A stretch of 31,377 bases of DNA from Sedimentisphaerales bacterium (GCA_016928975.1 JAFGJR010000273.1:1-31377), one strand, 5' to 3'. Positions 1 to 7,470 are shown, counted from the stretch's first letter. Notes: generated from the letters alone by a model not told the origin. Numbers and translations: made by a program.

Positions 1-221
1 ACGAGGATCAACGATCCCTCGGCGTCGGCACTTGCGGCCTTGACGAACCCTTCCGCGTACCGAAGGAAGAAGCCCGCGCCCACCAGCAAGCCAATGACGG
101 CCGCTGCTTTCAGCATGGCGACCCAGCTCCACGCGCGGCCCGCCATTCGGCCCTTGCTCCTGGCACTGCGCCAGGAGAGAATCCTGTCCTTGATACGCGT
201 TCTCTTTCTCTTGTCTGCCAC
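1..221 (-). CDS. ftsQ: FtsQ-like division protein, N-terminal part (runs off window)
   Basis: The reading frame starts at a GTG at 221-219 and stays open to the window edge, giving about 73 residues. It begins with a strongly basic cytoplasmic stretch (VADKRKRTRIKDR), has more Arg/Lys up to about residue 33, then one hydrophobic segment (AAAVIGLLVGAGFFL) and an outward-facing tail. This short basic tail plus a single membrane helix is how FtsQ/DivIB starts. A Shine-Dalgarno-like GAGGTGAGG lies 6 bases before the GTG, which decided the start. It follows ddl in the same direction, the usual place of ftsQ in division and cell-wall clusters. The POTRA domain that would prove identity is outside the window, so the name rests mainly on position and topology. 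Another single-pass membrane protein is possible. Confidence 0.55.
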   Translation of the reverse strand, partial: MADKRKRTRIKDRILSWRSARSKGRMAGRAWSWVAMLKAAAVIGLLVGAGFFLRYAEGFVKAASADAEGSLIL

Positions 222-250
222 GTGCAGCCTCACCTCATCCACTCTCGTAA

Positions 251-295
251 GGGCAGGCCCCTGTGCCTGCCCAGGGCAACCACAGGGGGTTGCCC
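251..295. repeat. Double-hairpin intergenic repeat
   Basis: Two perfect 8-bp hairpins stand one base apart between ddl and the FtsQ-like gene: GGGCAGGC/GCCTGCCC (251-258 and 265-272) and GGGCAACC/GGTTGCCC (274-281 and 288-295), each with a 6-base loop. There is no T-run, so this is not a normal intrinsic terminator. Its GC-rich form resembles REP-like interspersed elements seen between genes of many environmental bacteria. A weaker, decayed relative is at 13130-13186. Confidence 0.6.
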
Positions 296-328
296 CCACA
301 GAACATCTTCGTCCGTTCGGACGGCGGA

Positions 329-1321
329 CTATCGTTCAATCCGGCAATTCCTCCGTGCGTGGACTCTCCGCACGATCTGCGTGCACAGGTCCTTCATGGG
401 CAGCCCCGTCCTCGCCGCCGCCTTGGGAAGCAACGAGTGGCTGGTGAAGCCGGGAATCGTATTCACCTCCAGGGCATACGGTGTGTCGTCGTCGGCCAGG
501 ATGAAATCGACCCGGGCAAAGTCCCGGCAGCCCAGCGCATCGAAGGACGCCAGCGCTGCCCGGCCGACGCTCGCTCGGATGCTCTCGTCCTCAATCGTGT
601 CGAAGAGGTACTGCGTCCGATCACTGACGTACTTGGCGTGATAGTCGTAGAATCCCGTCTCGCTGCGGATCTCGATGATCGGAAGCGTACGGCGGCCAAG
701 GACACTGACTGTGATCTCGCGGCCCCGGACAAACGACTCGATCATGCAGTCTCCAAACTCCGCATGCACCTTGCGAGCCACCTCAATCGCCTCGTGCCGT
801 GTCCCGACGATGTGTACGCCGACGCTGCTGCCCTGCCGGACCGGCTTGACCACGAGCCGCTCGTCGGCCCCTGGCAACCGCCGCGCAAGCTCCTGCAGGT
901 GCATATCCGGTCGGAATTCCACAGCCGCCGGCACAGTCAGCCCGGCTTCCACGAACAGTCGCTTGCCGGCCATCTTGTCGAACGCCAGCCAGCTCGACCG
1001 TGGCCCGCTGCCTGTGTACGTCAGGCCCCGATCGTCGAGGATTTGCTGAAGCTGACCATCCTCCCCGAATTCACCATGCAGCGCCAGAAAGTACACGTCA
1101 ACGTCCATGCGATCCAGCACCGACATGTCGTCAGGCCGTATGTCCGAGGCGACTACGTCGAACCCCCCTTCGCGAAGGGCCTCGGCGACGCACTGGCCGC
1201 TCTCCAGGCTCACGTCGCGCTCGCGTCCCACGCCCCCTCGCAAGACCGCCACCTTCAACTCGTTCGAAGTTTGATGGTTGATGGTTGATGGCTGATTTTG
1301 AGAGAGTTGGTCTATCATCAT
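329..1321 (-). CDS. ddl: D-alanine--D-alanine ligase
   Basis: Makes the D-Ala-D-Ala dipeptide for the peptidoglycan stem peptide, using ATP, in the cytoplasm. The ATP-grasp ligase signatures are present in order: HGEFGEDG near the N-terminus, VVKPVRQGSSVGV for nucleotide binding, GREITVSVLG, the FYDYHAKY loop, DFARVDF and the C-terminal metal/substrate motif EVNTIPGFTSHSLLPKAA. The family core begins at KVAVLRGG; about 20 extra residues precede it from the ATG at 1321, which has a weak GGA 8 bases upstream. The frame stays open to an ATG at 1372, and TTG 1258 or GTG 1252 would give a family-length protein. The N-terminal extension is encoded by a low-complexity inverted repeat, so the start is uncertain. 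It lies just downstream of murB in the same direction, consistent with one operon. The stop is TAG at 331-329. Confidence 0.93.
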   Translation of the reverse strand: MMIDQLSQNQPSTINHQTSNELKVAVLRGGVGRERDVSLESGQCVAEALREGGFDVVASDIRPDDMSVLDRMDVDVYFLALHGEFGEDGQLQQILDDRGLTYTGSGPRSSWLAFDKMAGKRLFVEAGLTVPAAVEFRPDMHLQELARRLPGADERLVVKPVRQGSSVGVHIVGTRHEAIEVARKVHAEFGDCMIESFVRGREITVSVLGRRTLPIIEIRSETGFYDYHAKYVSDRTQYLFDTIEDESIRASVGRAALASFDALGCRDFARVDFILADDDTPYALEVNTIPGFTSHSLLPKAAARTGLPMKDLCTQIVRRVHARRNCRIER

Positions 1322-1387
1322 CGATCTTTTCCGAGTTTCGAGGTTCTGACGCCTGATGTGAAAATCAACCATCAGAAATCAAACTTC
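1266..1387. repeat. Inverted-repeat low-complexity element at the murB-ddl junction
   Basis: The 10-bp arms GAAGTTTGAT (1266-1275) and ATCAAACTTC (1378-1387) face each other across about 100 bases. Next to the left arm are three perfect tandem copies of TTGATGG (1271-1291) followed by CTGATTTT; next to the right arm is the related AAAATCAACCATCAG. The element covers the junction and the 5' end of the ddl frame. Confidence 0.5.
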
Positions 1388-1392
1388 AAGGA

Positions 1393-2274
1393 CTACTGCC
1401 AGATTTCAAGCTCAAGCTGCAACTCGACATCGAATCGCTCACGCACCCTTTGCCGGACCGTGTCGATCAACTGCATGACATCACGACTGGTGCATCCTTC
1501 GGCCGCCACGACGAAATTCGCGTGCTTCTCACTGACCACCGCGCCGCCCACCCGCAGGCCCTTGAGTCCGGCCCGGTCGATTAAGGCGCCCGCGGCGCCC
1601 TCCGGCGGATTCTTGAACACGCAGCCGCAGTTCCTCGTGTTGAGCGGTTGGGTGTTCTTCTTGTAGATCCAGCTCTCCTTCACCGTCCGCAGGATTCGTT
1701 CAGGGTCGGCCCTGGCCAGCCTCAACTGCGCATTGAGAATGAACCTTGCCCGGATGTTCACCGTGCGGTAGTCGAAGATCAGCTCCGGCTTTCTCTTCTC
1801 GAAGACATTACCCTGGATATCCATCAGAGTGACGGCCTCGATGACCGAGCCGATATCGCCGAATTGGCCACCCGCGTTCATCCGGACGGCCCCGCCGATG
1901 GAGCCGGGAATCCCCGTCAACGTCTCGATTCCCGACAGGCCTTTCTCGACGCAATCGAGGACAAGCTTGCTCAGCTCGGCCCCGGCCCAGGCGGTGACCT
2001 GCTCGCCGTCGAGATCCGTGCGTCCGAACTCGTCTCCTTCCAGCTTGATCACGGCTCCGCGGACGCCTTCATCGCTGATCAGAAGGTTGGAGCCGCGACC
2101 CATGATGTGAACGGGGATGCGGTTCTCGTTGCAGCGGCGGACCACCTCCTTGAGCTCCTTCGTGGTCCTCGGTCGAATGAAGTAATCGGCCGGACCGCCA
2201 AGGCGGTACCAGGTATGCGGCGCCAGCGGGTGGTCCCGTTCAACGATTTCGTCCAAGCCGCTGAATGTACTCAT
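1393..2274 (-). CDS. murB: UDP-N-acetylenolpyruvoylglucosamine reductase
   Basis: Reduces UDP-GlcNAc-enolpyruvate to UDP-MurNAc with NADPH through bound FAD, in the cytoplasm. At 293 residues it has the family length. FAD-binding signatures are clear: WYRLGGPADYF (22-32), GRGSNLLI (59-66) and GIPGSIGGAVRMNAGG (121-136). The C-terminal lobe has RNCGCVFKNP (214-223) and ends in LQLELEIWQ. The proton-donating residue of the reductase is Ser in Escherichia coli and Staphylococcus aureus (GSxFKNP or GSVF); here that place is Cys218. It overlaps the end of murC by 35 bp, suggesting translational coupling, and precedes ddl. The ATG at 2274 fits the family N-terminus. Confidence 0.95.
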   Translation of the reverse strand: MSTFSGLDEIVERDHPLAPHTWYRLGGPADYFIRPRTTKELKEVVRRCNENRIPVHIMGRGSNLLISDEGVRGAVIKLEGDEFGRTDLDGEQVTAWAGAELSKLVLDCVEKGLSGIETLTGIPGSIGGAVRMNAGGQFGDIGSVIEAVTLMDIQGNVFEKRKPELIFDYRTVNIRARFILNAQLRLARADPERILRTVKESWIYKKNTQPLNTRNCGCVFKNPPEGAAGALIDRAGLKGLRVGGAVVSEKHANFVVAAEGCTSRDVMQLIDTVRQRVRERFDVELQLELEIWQ

Positions 2275-3712
2275 CTGCCACCTTCCACACGTCGCCGGCG
2301 CCCATAGTCACCACGAGATCACCGCTGCGAACATTCTGCTCCAGATAGTCGCACACCGCATCGAAGCGTCCGATGTACTCTGCGTTGGTATCGTGCTGAC
2401 GGATTCGCTCGGCCAGGATCTCCGCGTTCACTTCACTGCGGCTGACCTCGGAATCGCGAACGAAATAGATCTCCGGCAGGATCGTCGTATCGGCCTGCGT
2501 GAAGCTGCCGGCGAACTCCTCCAGGAGCGACTTCGTCCGGCTGTACTGGTGGGCCTGGAAGACGCACCAGAGCCGTTGCGGCCGATAGCGCTCGCGAATC
2601 GCTCTGAGGCTGGCTCGGATCTCGGTGGGATGATGGGCGTAGTCATCGAGCACGGTGACGCCGCCCAGTTGTCCCTTGAGCATCAGCCGCCGGTCCATGC
2701 CCCGGAAGCCGTCGAGGACTTCGAGGATACGTTGTGGCACGACGCCGATGCACGCCGCCGTGGCGATCACCGCTATCGCGTTGAGCACATTGTGACGGCC
2801 CGGCAGGGAGATTCGGGCCGACCCCAGATACAGCCCCTCTCGGAAAGCGTCGAACTGATAAAATCCGTCCTTCTCGCGGATGTTGTCCGCGGAGAAGTCG
2901 TACTGCCCGTCCAGCCCAAACGTCAGGATCGTGCGTCGGCTGCCAAGACGCCGGAGGAGCTCGGTCGTGTTCGGGTCCCCGCCATTGGCCACGATCAATC
3001 CGCCCGGCTTGGTCCCAAGGGCGAACTGGCAGAACGCTTGAATGATGTCCTCCTCATCCCGGTAGCAATCAAGATGGTCCCGCTCAATGTTCAGGATCGT
3101 CGCGACCTGCGGCTCGTAATTCTGGAAGCTACGGTCATACTCGCAGGCCTCGACGACGAAGTAGTCGCTCTGGCCGCCGCCGGAGGAGCCGCCCAACTGC
3201 GGGACGTCGGCCCCGACGACGAAATTGACGTCGACACCGACCCGCTTGAGGCTGTAGGCCAGCCAGCCGCTCGTCGTGCTCTTGCCGTGCGTGCCGCTGA
3301 TGGCGATGGCGTCGAACTGGTTGACCAGCTCGCCGAGCATCTGGGCGTACTTCACGACGCGACAGCCTCTGTGTCGCGCTACCTCCAGCTCGGGATTGCC
3401 CTCGCGAATCGCGGCCGAGATCACGACCGTCTCCGCGTCCGCCGGAAGATTCGCGGCGCCGTGGCCGATGTGGATATCTGCACCCAGTGTGCTCAAGCGG
3501 GATGTCACGGCGCTGGCGGTCTGATCGGAGCCGCTGACTACGGCCTGGTTCTCTAACAACAATCGCGCCAAGCCGCTCATCCCCACGCCGCCGGCTCCGA
3601 TGAAATGGAACTTCCTGCCTGCTACCTCTGGACGACTCATGACCTCGACCACCTCATAGCGGTGGGCGGCCTTGACTGTCACCGTCCGGGCGCCAATCTC
3701 CGGGTAACTCAT
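2240..3712 (-). CDS. murC: UDP-N-acetylmuramate--L-alanine ligase
   Basis: Adds L-alanine to UDP-MurNAc with ATP, the first cytoplasmic amino-acid addition of the stem peptide. Mur ligase features run in order: Rossmann motif FIGAGGVGMSG (37-47), P-loop SGTHGKSTT (139-147), VEACEYDRSF, NIERDHLDCY, then the C-terminal DDYAHHPTEI and FQAHQYSRT. EYDRSF and HQYSRT point to MurC rather than MurD, MurE or MurF. The ATG at 3712 has AAGAAGGG at good distance and gives 490 residues. An inner ATG at 3640 (MSRPEVAGRKF) matches the usual start of the family better and has GAGG upstream, so the first 24 residues may be extra. It is first in the murC-murB-ddl run. Confidence 0.95.
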   Translation of the reverse strand: MSYPEIGARTVTVKAAHRYEVVEVMSRPEVAGRKFHFIGAGGVGMSGLARLLLENQAVVSGSDQTASAVTSRLSTLGADIHIGHGAANLPADAETVVISAAIREGNPELEVARHRGCRVVKYAQMLGELVNQFDAIAISGTHGKSTTSGWLAYSLKRVGVDVNFVVGADVPQLGGSSGGGQSDYFVVEACEYDRSFQNYEPQVATILNIERDHLDCYRDEEDIIQAFCQFALGTKPGGLIVANGGDPNTTELLRRLGSRRTILTFGLDGQYDFSADNIREKDGFYQFDAFREGLYLGSARISLPGRHNVLNAIAVIATAACIGVVPQRILEVLDGFRGMDRRLMLKGQLGGVTVLDDYAHHPTEIRASLRAIRERYRPQRLWCVFQAHQYSRTKSLLEEFAGSFTQADTTILPEIYFVRDSEVSRSEVNAEILAERIRQHDTNAEYIGRFDAVCDYLEQNVRSGDLVVTMGAGDVWKVADEYIQRLGRNR

Positions 3713-3759
3713 TGCATCCCTTCTTCAAATAAGGCCTCCCTGCCCGAAAACATCGGCAC

Positions 3760-3768
3760 AGTGTAGCA
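3760..3768 (-). promoter_or_regulatory. Possible extended -10 promoter of murC
   Basis: On the minus strand TGCTACACT fits an extended -10 element about 48 bases before the murC start; the -35 position falls in a T-run and is poor. The rest of the 300-bp gap 3713-4011 shows no gene. It has only a loose inverted repeat, AGCGTGA (3795-3801) with TCACGCT (3833-3839). Confidence 0.3.
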
Positions 3769-4011
3769 GAAACCCTCAGCAAAAAAAAGCATGAAGCGTG
3801 AAATTCAGCGTCACGCCGGCGGCATGAAACCGTCACGCTGCAACATGCGCGAAGAGACGCGTCCAGCCACGCCGCGAGCAGGGAAATGACACGCGAAAAG
3901 ACATGGATCTCATGGTGTTGACGACGCGAAGGATGTGACCGAATCCCTCCTGTGCGCCGGGACACAAGCGGGTGTCGAGCTTTCACAACATGGGCAGTCA
4001 AGACAAGGGCA

Positions 4012-4494
4012 TCAGCGCGCCCCTCTGGAGCGGCGCAGGTCCGTTTGATCCCTGCTCTCCTTGTTATGGTCCTGCAACAGCTTCATCGCCTTCTTGACGT
4101 CGGAGACCTTGAGCACGCCTGTCGTGCGTCCGCCTCTGGCGCCGGCGGTGCAGTATGCATAGGAGATGTTGATGTGTCCCTTGGCCAGCTTCTCCGCCAC
4201 GGTAGCCAGGGCGCCGGCCTTGTTGTCCAGGTTCACACACAGCACCTCCGTCTCGTTGCACGGCATGTTCAGTCTCGACAGGAGCTCGCGCGCCTTGGCC
4301 GGGTCCTCGAACACGACGCGCATCACGCCGTGTTCCGCCGAATCCATCATCGTGATCGCCGTGATGTTGATCTTGAGATTCGCGAATTCCCCCAGGACCT
4401 GAGCCAATACGCCTGGCTTGTTGACCATGAATACAGAGAACTGTGGTGCAACGTACATTCCCTTTGCCCTTTCACCGTCCGTCATGTCAAGCAC
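4012..4494 (-). CDS. Tandem ACT-domain protein, predicted amino-acid sensor
   Basis: A 160-residue protein made almost only of two ACT folds: the first about residues 16-80 (QFSVFMVNKPGVLAQVLGEF), the second about 83-145 (EVLCVNLDNKAGALATVAEK). Each has the Gly-Val/Ala-Leu turn and following helix where ACT domains bind small ligands, usually amino acids. There is no attached enzyme domain, so it resembles stand-alone ACT-pair proteins and probably acts as a ligand-binding regulator; ligand and partner cannot be read from sequence. The start chosen is GTG at 4494 with GGGGTGG 6 bases upstream. An inner ATG at residue 13 (MYVAPQF) also has an upstream AAAGGG. A good promoter lies at 4563-4591, so it is likely transcribed on its own. 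The last 20 residues are charged and probably disordered. Confidence 0.8.
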   Translation of the reverse strand: MLDMTDGERAKGMYVAPQFSVFMVNKPGVLAQVLGEFANLKINITAITMMDSAEHGVMRVVFEDPAKARELLSRLNMPCNETEVLCVNLDNKAGALATVAEKLAKGHINISYAYCTAGARGGRTTGVLKVSDVKKAMKLLQDHNKESRDQTDLRRSRGAR

Positions 4495-4562
4495 GCATTT
4501 CCACCCCGTGATTGCTGCCCGCTCCAGCCCTTGTCACAGGCTTCTCAACTCAGACAAGGTCG

Positions 4563-4591
4563 ATTGTCGCATCCGAAACCGCACTTTTCAA
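4563..4591 (-). promoter_or_regulatory. Sigma-70-like promoter of the ACT gene
   Basis: Minus-strand TTGAAA (4591-4586), 17-base spacer, GACAAT (4568-4563). Transcription would start near 4556, about 62 bases before the GTG of the ACT protein. Confidence 0.5.
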
Positions 4592-4741
4592 CCAGAATCT
4601 TGATCTTGGGCCCCTCGGGTGGCACGGTCCGAGAATATCGGCCCGATGGCATTCCAGAGTGTGTACTTGGCTCAGAAGAGGTGTCGTGGCCATGTGGCGA
4701 GAAAAATCTGAAAAAATGCAAAAAATCCGAGGCACTTGTGC

Positions 4742-4770
4742 TTGACTCGTCGGAGATGACGAGGTAATAT
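4742..4770 (+). promoter_or_regulatory. Strong promoter with phased A-tracts, driving a short transcript
   Basis: TTGACT (4742-4747), exactly 17 bases, then TAATAT (4765-4770). Upstream are three A-tracts at 4702-4706, 4711-4716 and 4720-4725, spaced 9-10 bases apart, as in curved DNA or UP-like elements. TACGTA occurs at 4770-4775 and again at 4780-4785, an inverted repeat spanning the expected start point near 4777, which could be an operator. No plus-strand protein gene follows. Confidence 0.65.
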
Positions 4771-4776
4771 ACGTAT

Positions 4777-4850
4777 AAGTACGTAGATAGCAATGCAAGC
4801 CCCTGGGTAGTCTCGCTTCCTCTCCCTCCGTTTGCTCAGGGGCTTTTTTA
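4777..4850 (+). ncRNA. Candidate small RNA with pyrimidine-rich loop
   Basis: The promoter at 4742-4770 predicts a start near 4777, and a terminator ends at about 4850, giving a transcript of roughly 75 bases. The only ATG in it (4793) opens a five-codon frame ending in TAG, so it is not a protein gene. The RNA would have a short 5' tail and one hairpin, AAGCCCCTG/CAGGGGCTT, closing a 31-base loop. The loop contains the 14-base run CUUCCUCUCCCUCC, all C and U and complementary to purine-rich ribosome binding sites. That form resembles C-rich-loop regulatory RNAs that pair with Shine-Dalgarno regions, but no known family was recognised. Both flanking protein genes are on the other strand, so it is not a leader of either. 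Function is inference only. Confidence 0.5.
4797..4850 (+). terminator. Intrinsic terminator of the small transcript
   Basis: A perfect 9-bp stem AAGCCCCTG (4797-4805) and CAGGGGCTT (4837-4845) runs straight into TTTTTA (4845-4850). The loop is long (31 bases) but the stem and U-tract are canonical. Confidence 0.65.
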
Positions 4851-4984
4851 TTGCGCAAGCAGTCTGACAACGCCCATCTGAGCCGCACCGCGTGAGCCAG
4901 CAAGGACCCGGGGTCTATACCATTGTTTTCGTTCGGTGGGCCGGAGAATGAAGTGTCGCCAGTCGGGAAAGTCAGCGCCGGCTG

Positions 4985-5011
4985 AAAAATACGTAGCTCC
5001 CCGTAGGGAGC
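4985..5011 (-). terminator. Possible terminator downstream of the frameshifted subtilase
   Basis: On the minus strand a 6-bp GC stem GCTCCC/GGGAGC with a TACG tetraloop (5011-4996) is followed, after TACGTA, by TTTTT (4989-4985). The six-base gap before the U-tract is longer than usual. It lies about 105 bases after the subtilase stop. Confidence 0.45.
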
Positions 5012-5020
5012 ATTCGGGGT

Positions 5021-5085
5021 CAGCCGACGACCGGCGAGGGCGGACAAAGTGCCCGTGTCCCCGCCCTGCCACCGGTCGCCGGCTG
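5021..5085 (-). other. Long imperfect hairpin in the subtilase 3' region
   Basis: Arms 5021-5034 and 5072-5085 pair over 14 positions and an inner 7 bp (AGGGCGG 5037-5043 with CCGCCCT 5061-5067) extends the stem. The one non-Watson-Crick position is A-C on the plus strand but G-U on the minus strand, so it folds better as minus-strand RNA, that is, as part of the subtilase 3' untranslated region. It may protect the mRNA end or be an interspersed palindrome. Confidence 0.5.
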
Positions 5086-5116
5086 CTTGCGACTAAGAAC
5101 AGATCCGCTGCTGCCG

Positions 5117-7432
5117 CTATCTCGGCTGGTATGTGATCTTCAGACGAGCCGCCTTGTCGGGCGCTCCGTCAAAAGACCAGAATCGACGGTCGTCCTCGTA
5201 ACTGCTGCCCCCATAGAGGATTACGACGGCGTTGCCGCTCGACCAGCCGGGCCTGTCCACGATCTCCTGGAGGACCTGGCGGATGTCGGGGCTCTCATAC
5301 CAGGTATTTGCGGTCCAGGGGGTGCCTTCCCAGTTCCACACCGTCGAGGCACTGGTCCCGGTCAGACCCGTGACCTTTCGGCCGTTGAGATCGCCCGGAT
5401 TGTCCGCCGCCTCTGCCCGGAGCTTGCCCTGGAAGGCCGTCGTCAGCCCGTACGTGTAGGAGCAGATGCTCAGCGTCGCGCTCTTGATGAGCGAGCCGGG
5501 CGGGACCTGGATGCCGCGGAACCGCATTCCGGCCGTCGATGTACCGACGCTCACCGAAGCCCCATTGAGGTCCTGGGTGCCGCCGAACTTCATGGCGGAG
5601 GCATCGTCCACGCCGGCGGACACCTGGCACTCCACGGTGATCTCCCGAACGACGGTGATGCGTACCGTAGCGGTATTCGACTGGCCGCCAAATGGAGGCT
5701 TGCCGCCGTCGCTGGCGAAGAACGTGAAGCCATCCTGCCCGACCCAGTCAGTCTGGGGTCTGTACACCACCTGGCTTGCAGAGCCAGGCAATGTGGCCGG
5801 CACTTGTCCGATGACAGCCTTGCTGGCGGCATCCTCCAACTGCCCGTGCTGCGGAAGCGAAGTGATCGTGTAGCTCACCGCCCCCGGCGGATTCGGCGAG
5901 CCGTCATCCGTGGCCTTGAGCGTCACCGTCGCGGACGAGTTGATCGCCGCAGTCACAGCCGCGTCCTCTGCCACCGGCGGTCCCGCCTGCTTCGAGTGCA
6001 GCGTGAACGCTCCTGACCCACTGACCCGCTTGACCACGACCAGCACCATCATGTCCGACGCCGGCGAATAGCTGGCCGATTCCTTGCCGCCGACCCCAGT
6101 CTGCGTGCTGGAGGCCAGAATCACGGGCGTGCCGGTGGCGCTGGGAGTCGTACTGTAAATGTACAGGTCAAAATCACCGGTTGCCGGGACATCCAGGGTC
6201 AGGAGGATATCGCCGCCGCCGATCAGGCGAACCGACCGCGCCCACACTCGCCTGTCCGTCGCAGCAGCGCCGAGCGTCTCCGTCGTGTCCGGGATCCCTG
6301 AGTACGTCTTGGCGGCCGCCTCTACGGCGGCATCCGCATTCACGATGCCGTATCCCTCATATGCGTCTTTGCACGGCGGGAACAGACTCGGTCCCGTTTC
6401 TGCACGTTGCAGGGTCGGGTGGAGATAATCGTCTTCGCGTTTGGCGTTCGTCTCAGAGGCCGTAGCACATAGGAGCATCTTGACGTACCGAGCCTGCTCA
6501 CCGGAGCTGAAGTCCCAGGCAATGCCTTGCTGCTCCATCGCCTCGATCACCAGAGCCGCACAGCCCGCCACAAAGGGAGCGGAGAACGACGTGCCATACA
6601 TATTCGTGTAGTCGTTGGCCTGCCGGTCCATGTCGTAGGCGTCGCTGGAGCCGCTGTCCACGGACATGATGGCCGTGTACGTCAGCGAGCCGCCGGGAGC
6701 GAGGACATCCGGCTTGAAGTCCTCGTTCTTGCGAGGACTGAAGAATCCGGCCGTCGAGTAGTAGGTCAGCGCATTCTCATCGTTCGTCGCGCCGACGGTG
6801 ATGGCCTGAGCCGCTCGCGCCGGGTCCGCCATCTTCCGTTCGATTTCCAGCTCGCTGTCGGCACTGTTGCCGGCGGCGGCCACAACGATGATTCCATTGC
6901 TGACCACCGTATTGACCTTATCGCGCAGCGGCACGCTCTCGGCGGGCAGCCAGTTGTCGTCCATGAGCCCCTCGCTGATGTTGATGATCTTGAGGTTCAT
7001 CCCGACTCGGTGGGCCACGAAGTCATCCAGTGCGACCGAGAGGCCGTTGGCGTCGCAACTGCCGTCTCTTCGAAAGACCTTGGCCGCCGCCCACTTGCAC
7101 GCCGGTGCGACGCCACGGAACTTGTTGAAGCCGTCGCCGACACCGGGATACGGCGAAATCGCAGCAGCCACCACCACACCATCCAGGATTCCGTACCGCG
7201 AGTTGGCCACGAGCGCAATGGACGAGACGTTCCCTGCCAGGGCCTGCAGGGTGGCGTCCATGGTAAGCGGAGAGTTCCCTATCTTGGCCCCGGCGGTTCC
7301 GACATAGTCGAGCCCCTCGCCGAAGGTTCCCTCTTTCCAATGGACGGGCATCAGCACTGCTTGCGATCCGGTCCAGAATGCTTGCACCTTCGCCGTGTAG
7401 AAGCCCACAGGAAGGAGAATCGGTTCGAGCAC
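5117..7432 (-). CDS. Subtilisin-like secreted protease, C-terminal fragment (frameshifted gene)
   Basis: Continuation of the S8 protease begun at 8247 in another frame. The open frame extends upstream without a stop past GTG 7432 to about 7504, so this GTG is probably not a true start. The oxyanion Asn189 (VVAAAGNS) and the catalytic Ser282 (YGTSFSAP) are here; Asp and His are in the upstream fragment. After the protease come a prepeptidase-C-terminal-like beta domain (about 395-485), an Ig/cadherin-like module (about 490-600, ATDDGSPNPPG and DGFTFFASDGG) and a terminal beta-sandwich (about 603-771) similar to the DNRLRE/CBM96-type modules of cell-surface proteins. The same Ig plus sandwich unit occurs twice in the divergent protease at 8796. 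Complete at its 3' end (TAG at 5119-5117). On its own this fragment lacks signal peptide, Asp and His. Confidence 0.82.
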   Translation of the reverse strand: MLEPILLPVGFYTAKVQAFWTGSQAVLMPVHWKEGTFGEGLDYVGTAGAKIGNSPLTMDATLQALAGNVSSIALVANSRYGILDGVVVAAAISPYPGVGDGFNKFRGVAPACKWAAAKVFRRDGSCDANGLSVALDDFVAHRVGMNLKIINISEGLMDDNWLPAESVPLRDKVNTVVSNGIIVVAAAGNSADSELEIERKMADPARAAQAITVGATNDENALTYYSTAGFFSPRKNEDFKPDVLAPGGSLTYTAIMSVDSGSSDAYDMDRQANDYTNMYGTSFSAPFVAGCAALVIEAMEQQGIAWDFSSGEQARYVKMLLCATASETNAKREDDYLHPTLQRAETGPSLFPPCKDAYEGYGIVNADAAVEAAAKTYSGIPDTTETLGAAATDRRVWARSVRLIGGGDILLTLDVPATGDFDLYIYSTTPSATGTPVILASSTQTGVGGKESASYSPASDMMVLVVVKRVSGSGAFTLHSKQAGPPVAEDAAVTAAINSSATVTLKATDDGSPNPPGAVSYTITSLPQHGQLEDAASKAVIGQVPATLPGSASQVVYRPQTDWVGQDGFTFFASDGGKPPFGGQSNTATVRITVVREITVECQVSAGVDDASAMKFGGTQDLNGASVSVGTSTAGMRFRGIQVPPGSLIKSATLSICSYTYGLTTAFQGKLRAEAADNPGDLNGRKVTGLTGTSASTVWNWEGTPWTANTWYESPDIRQVLQEIVDRPGWSSGNAVVILYGGSSYEDDRRFWSFDGAPDKAARLKITYQPR

Positions 7433-7470
7433 ATGTCCCCACGCGGGATATGGCGCCGTGTACGTGTATT

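Noticed and set aside
263..3556. Long plus-strand frames opposite ddl, murB and murC (263-1288, 1648-2307, 2393-3556)
   Set aside because: Opposite strand of three confidently identified enzymes.
4545..5072. Minus-strand frames in the gap between ACT and subtilase genes
   Set aside because: They run across the promoter, terminator and hairpin structures, have no ribosome binding site and show no protein-like pattern.
4985..5085. Riboswitch in the hairpin-rich stretch
   Set aside because: No known aptamer core recognised, and it lies at a gene 3' end rather than in a leader.
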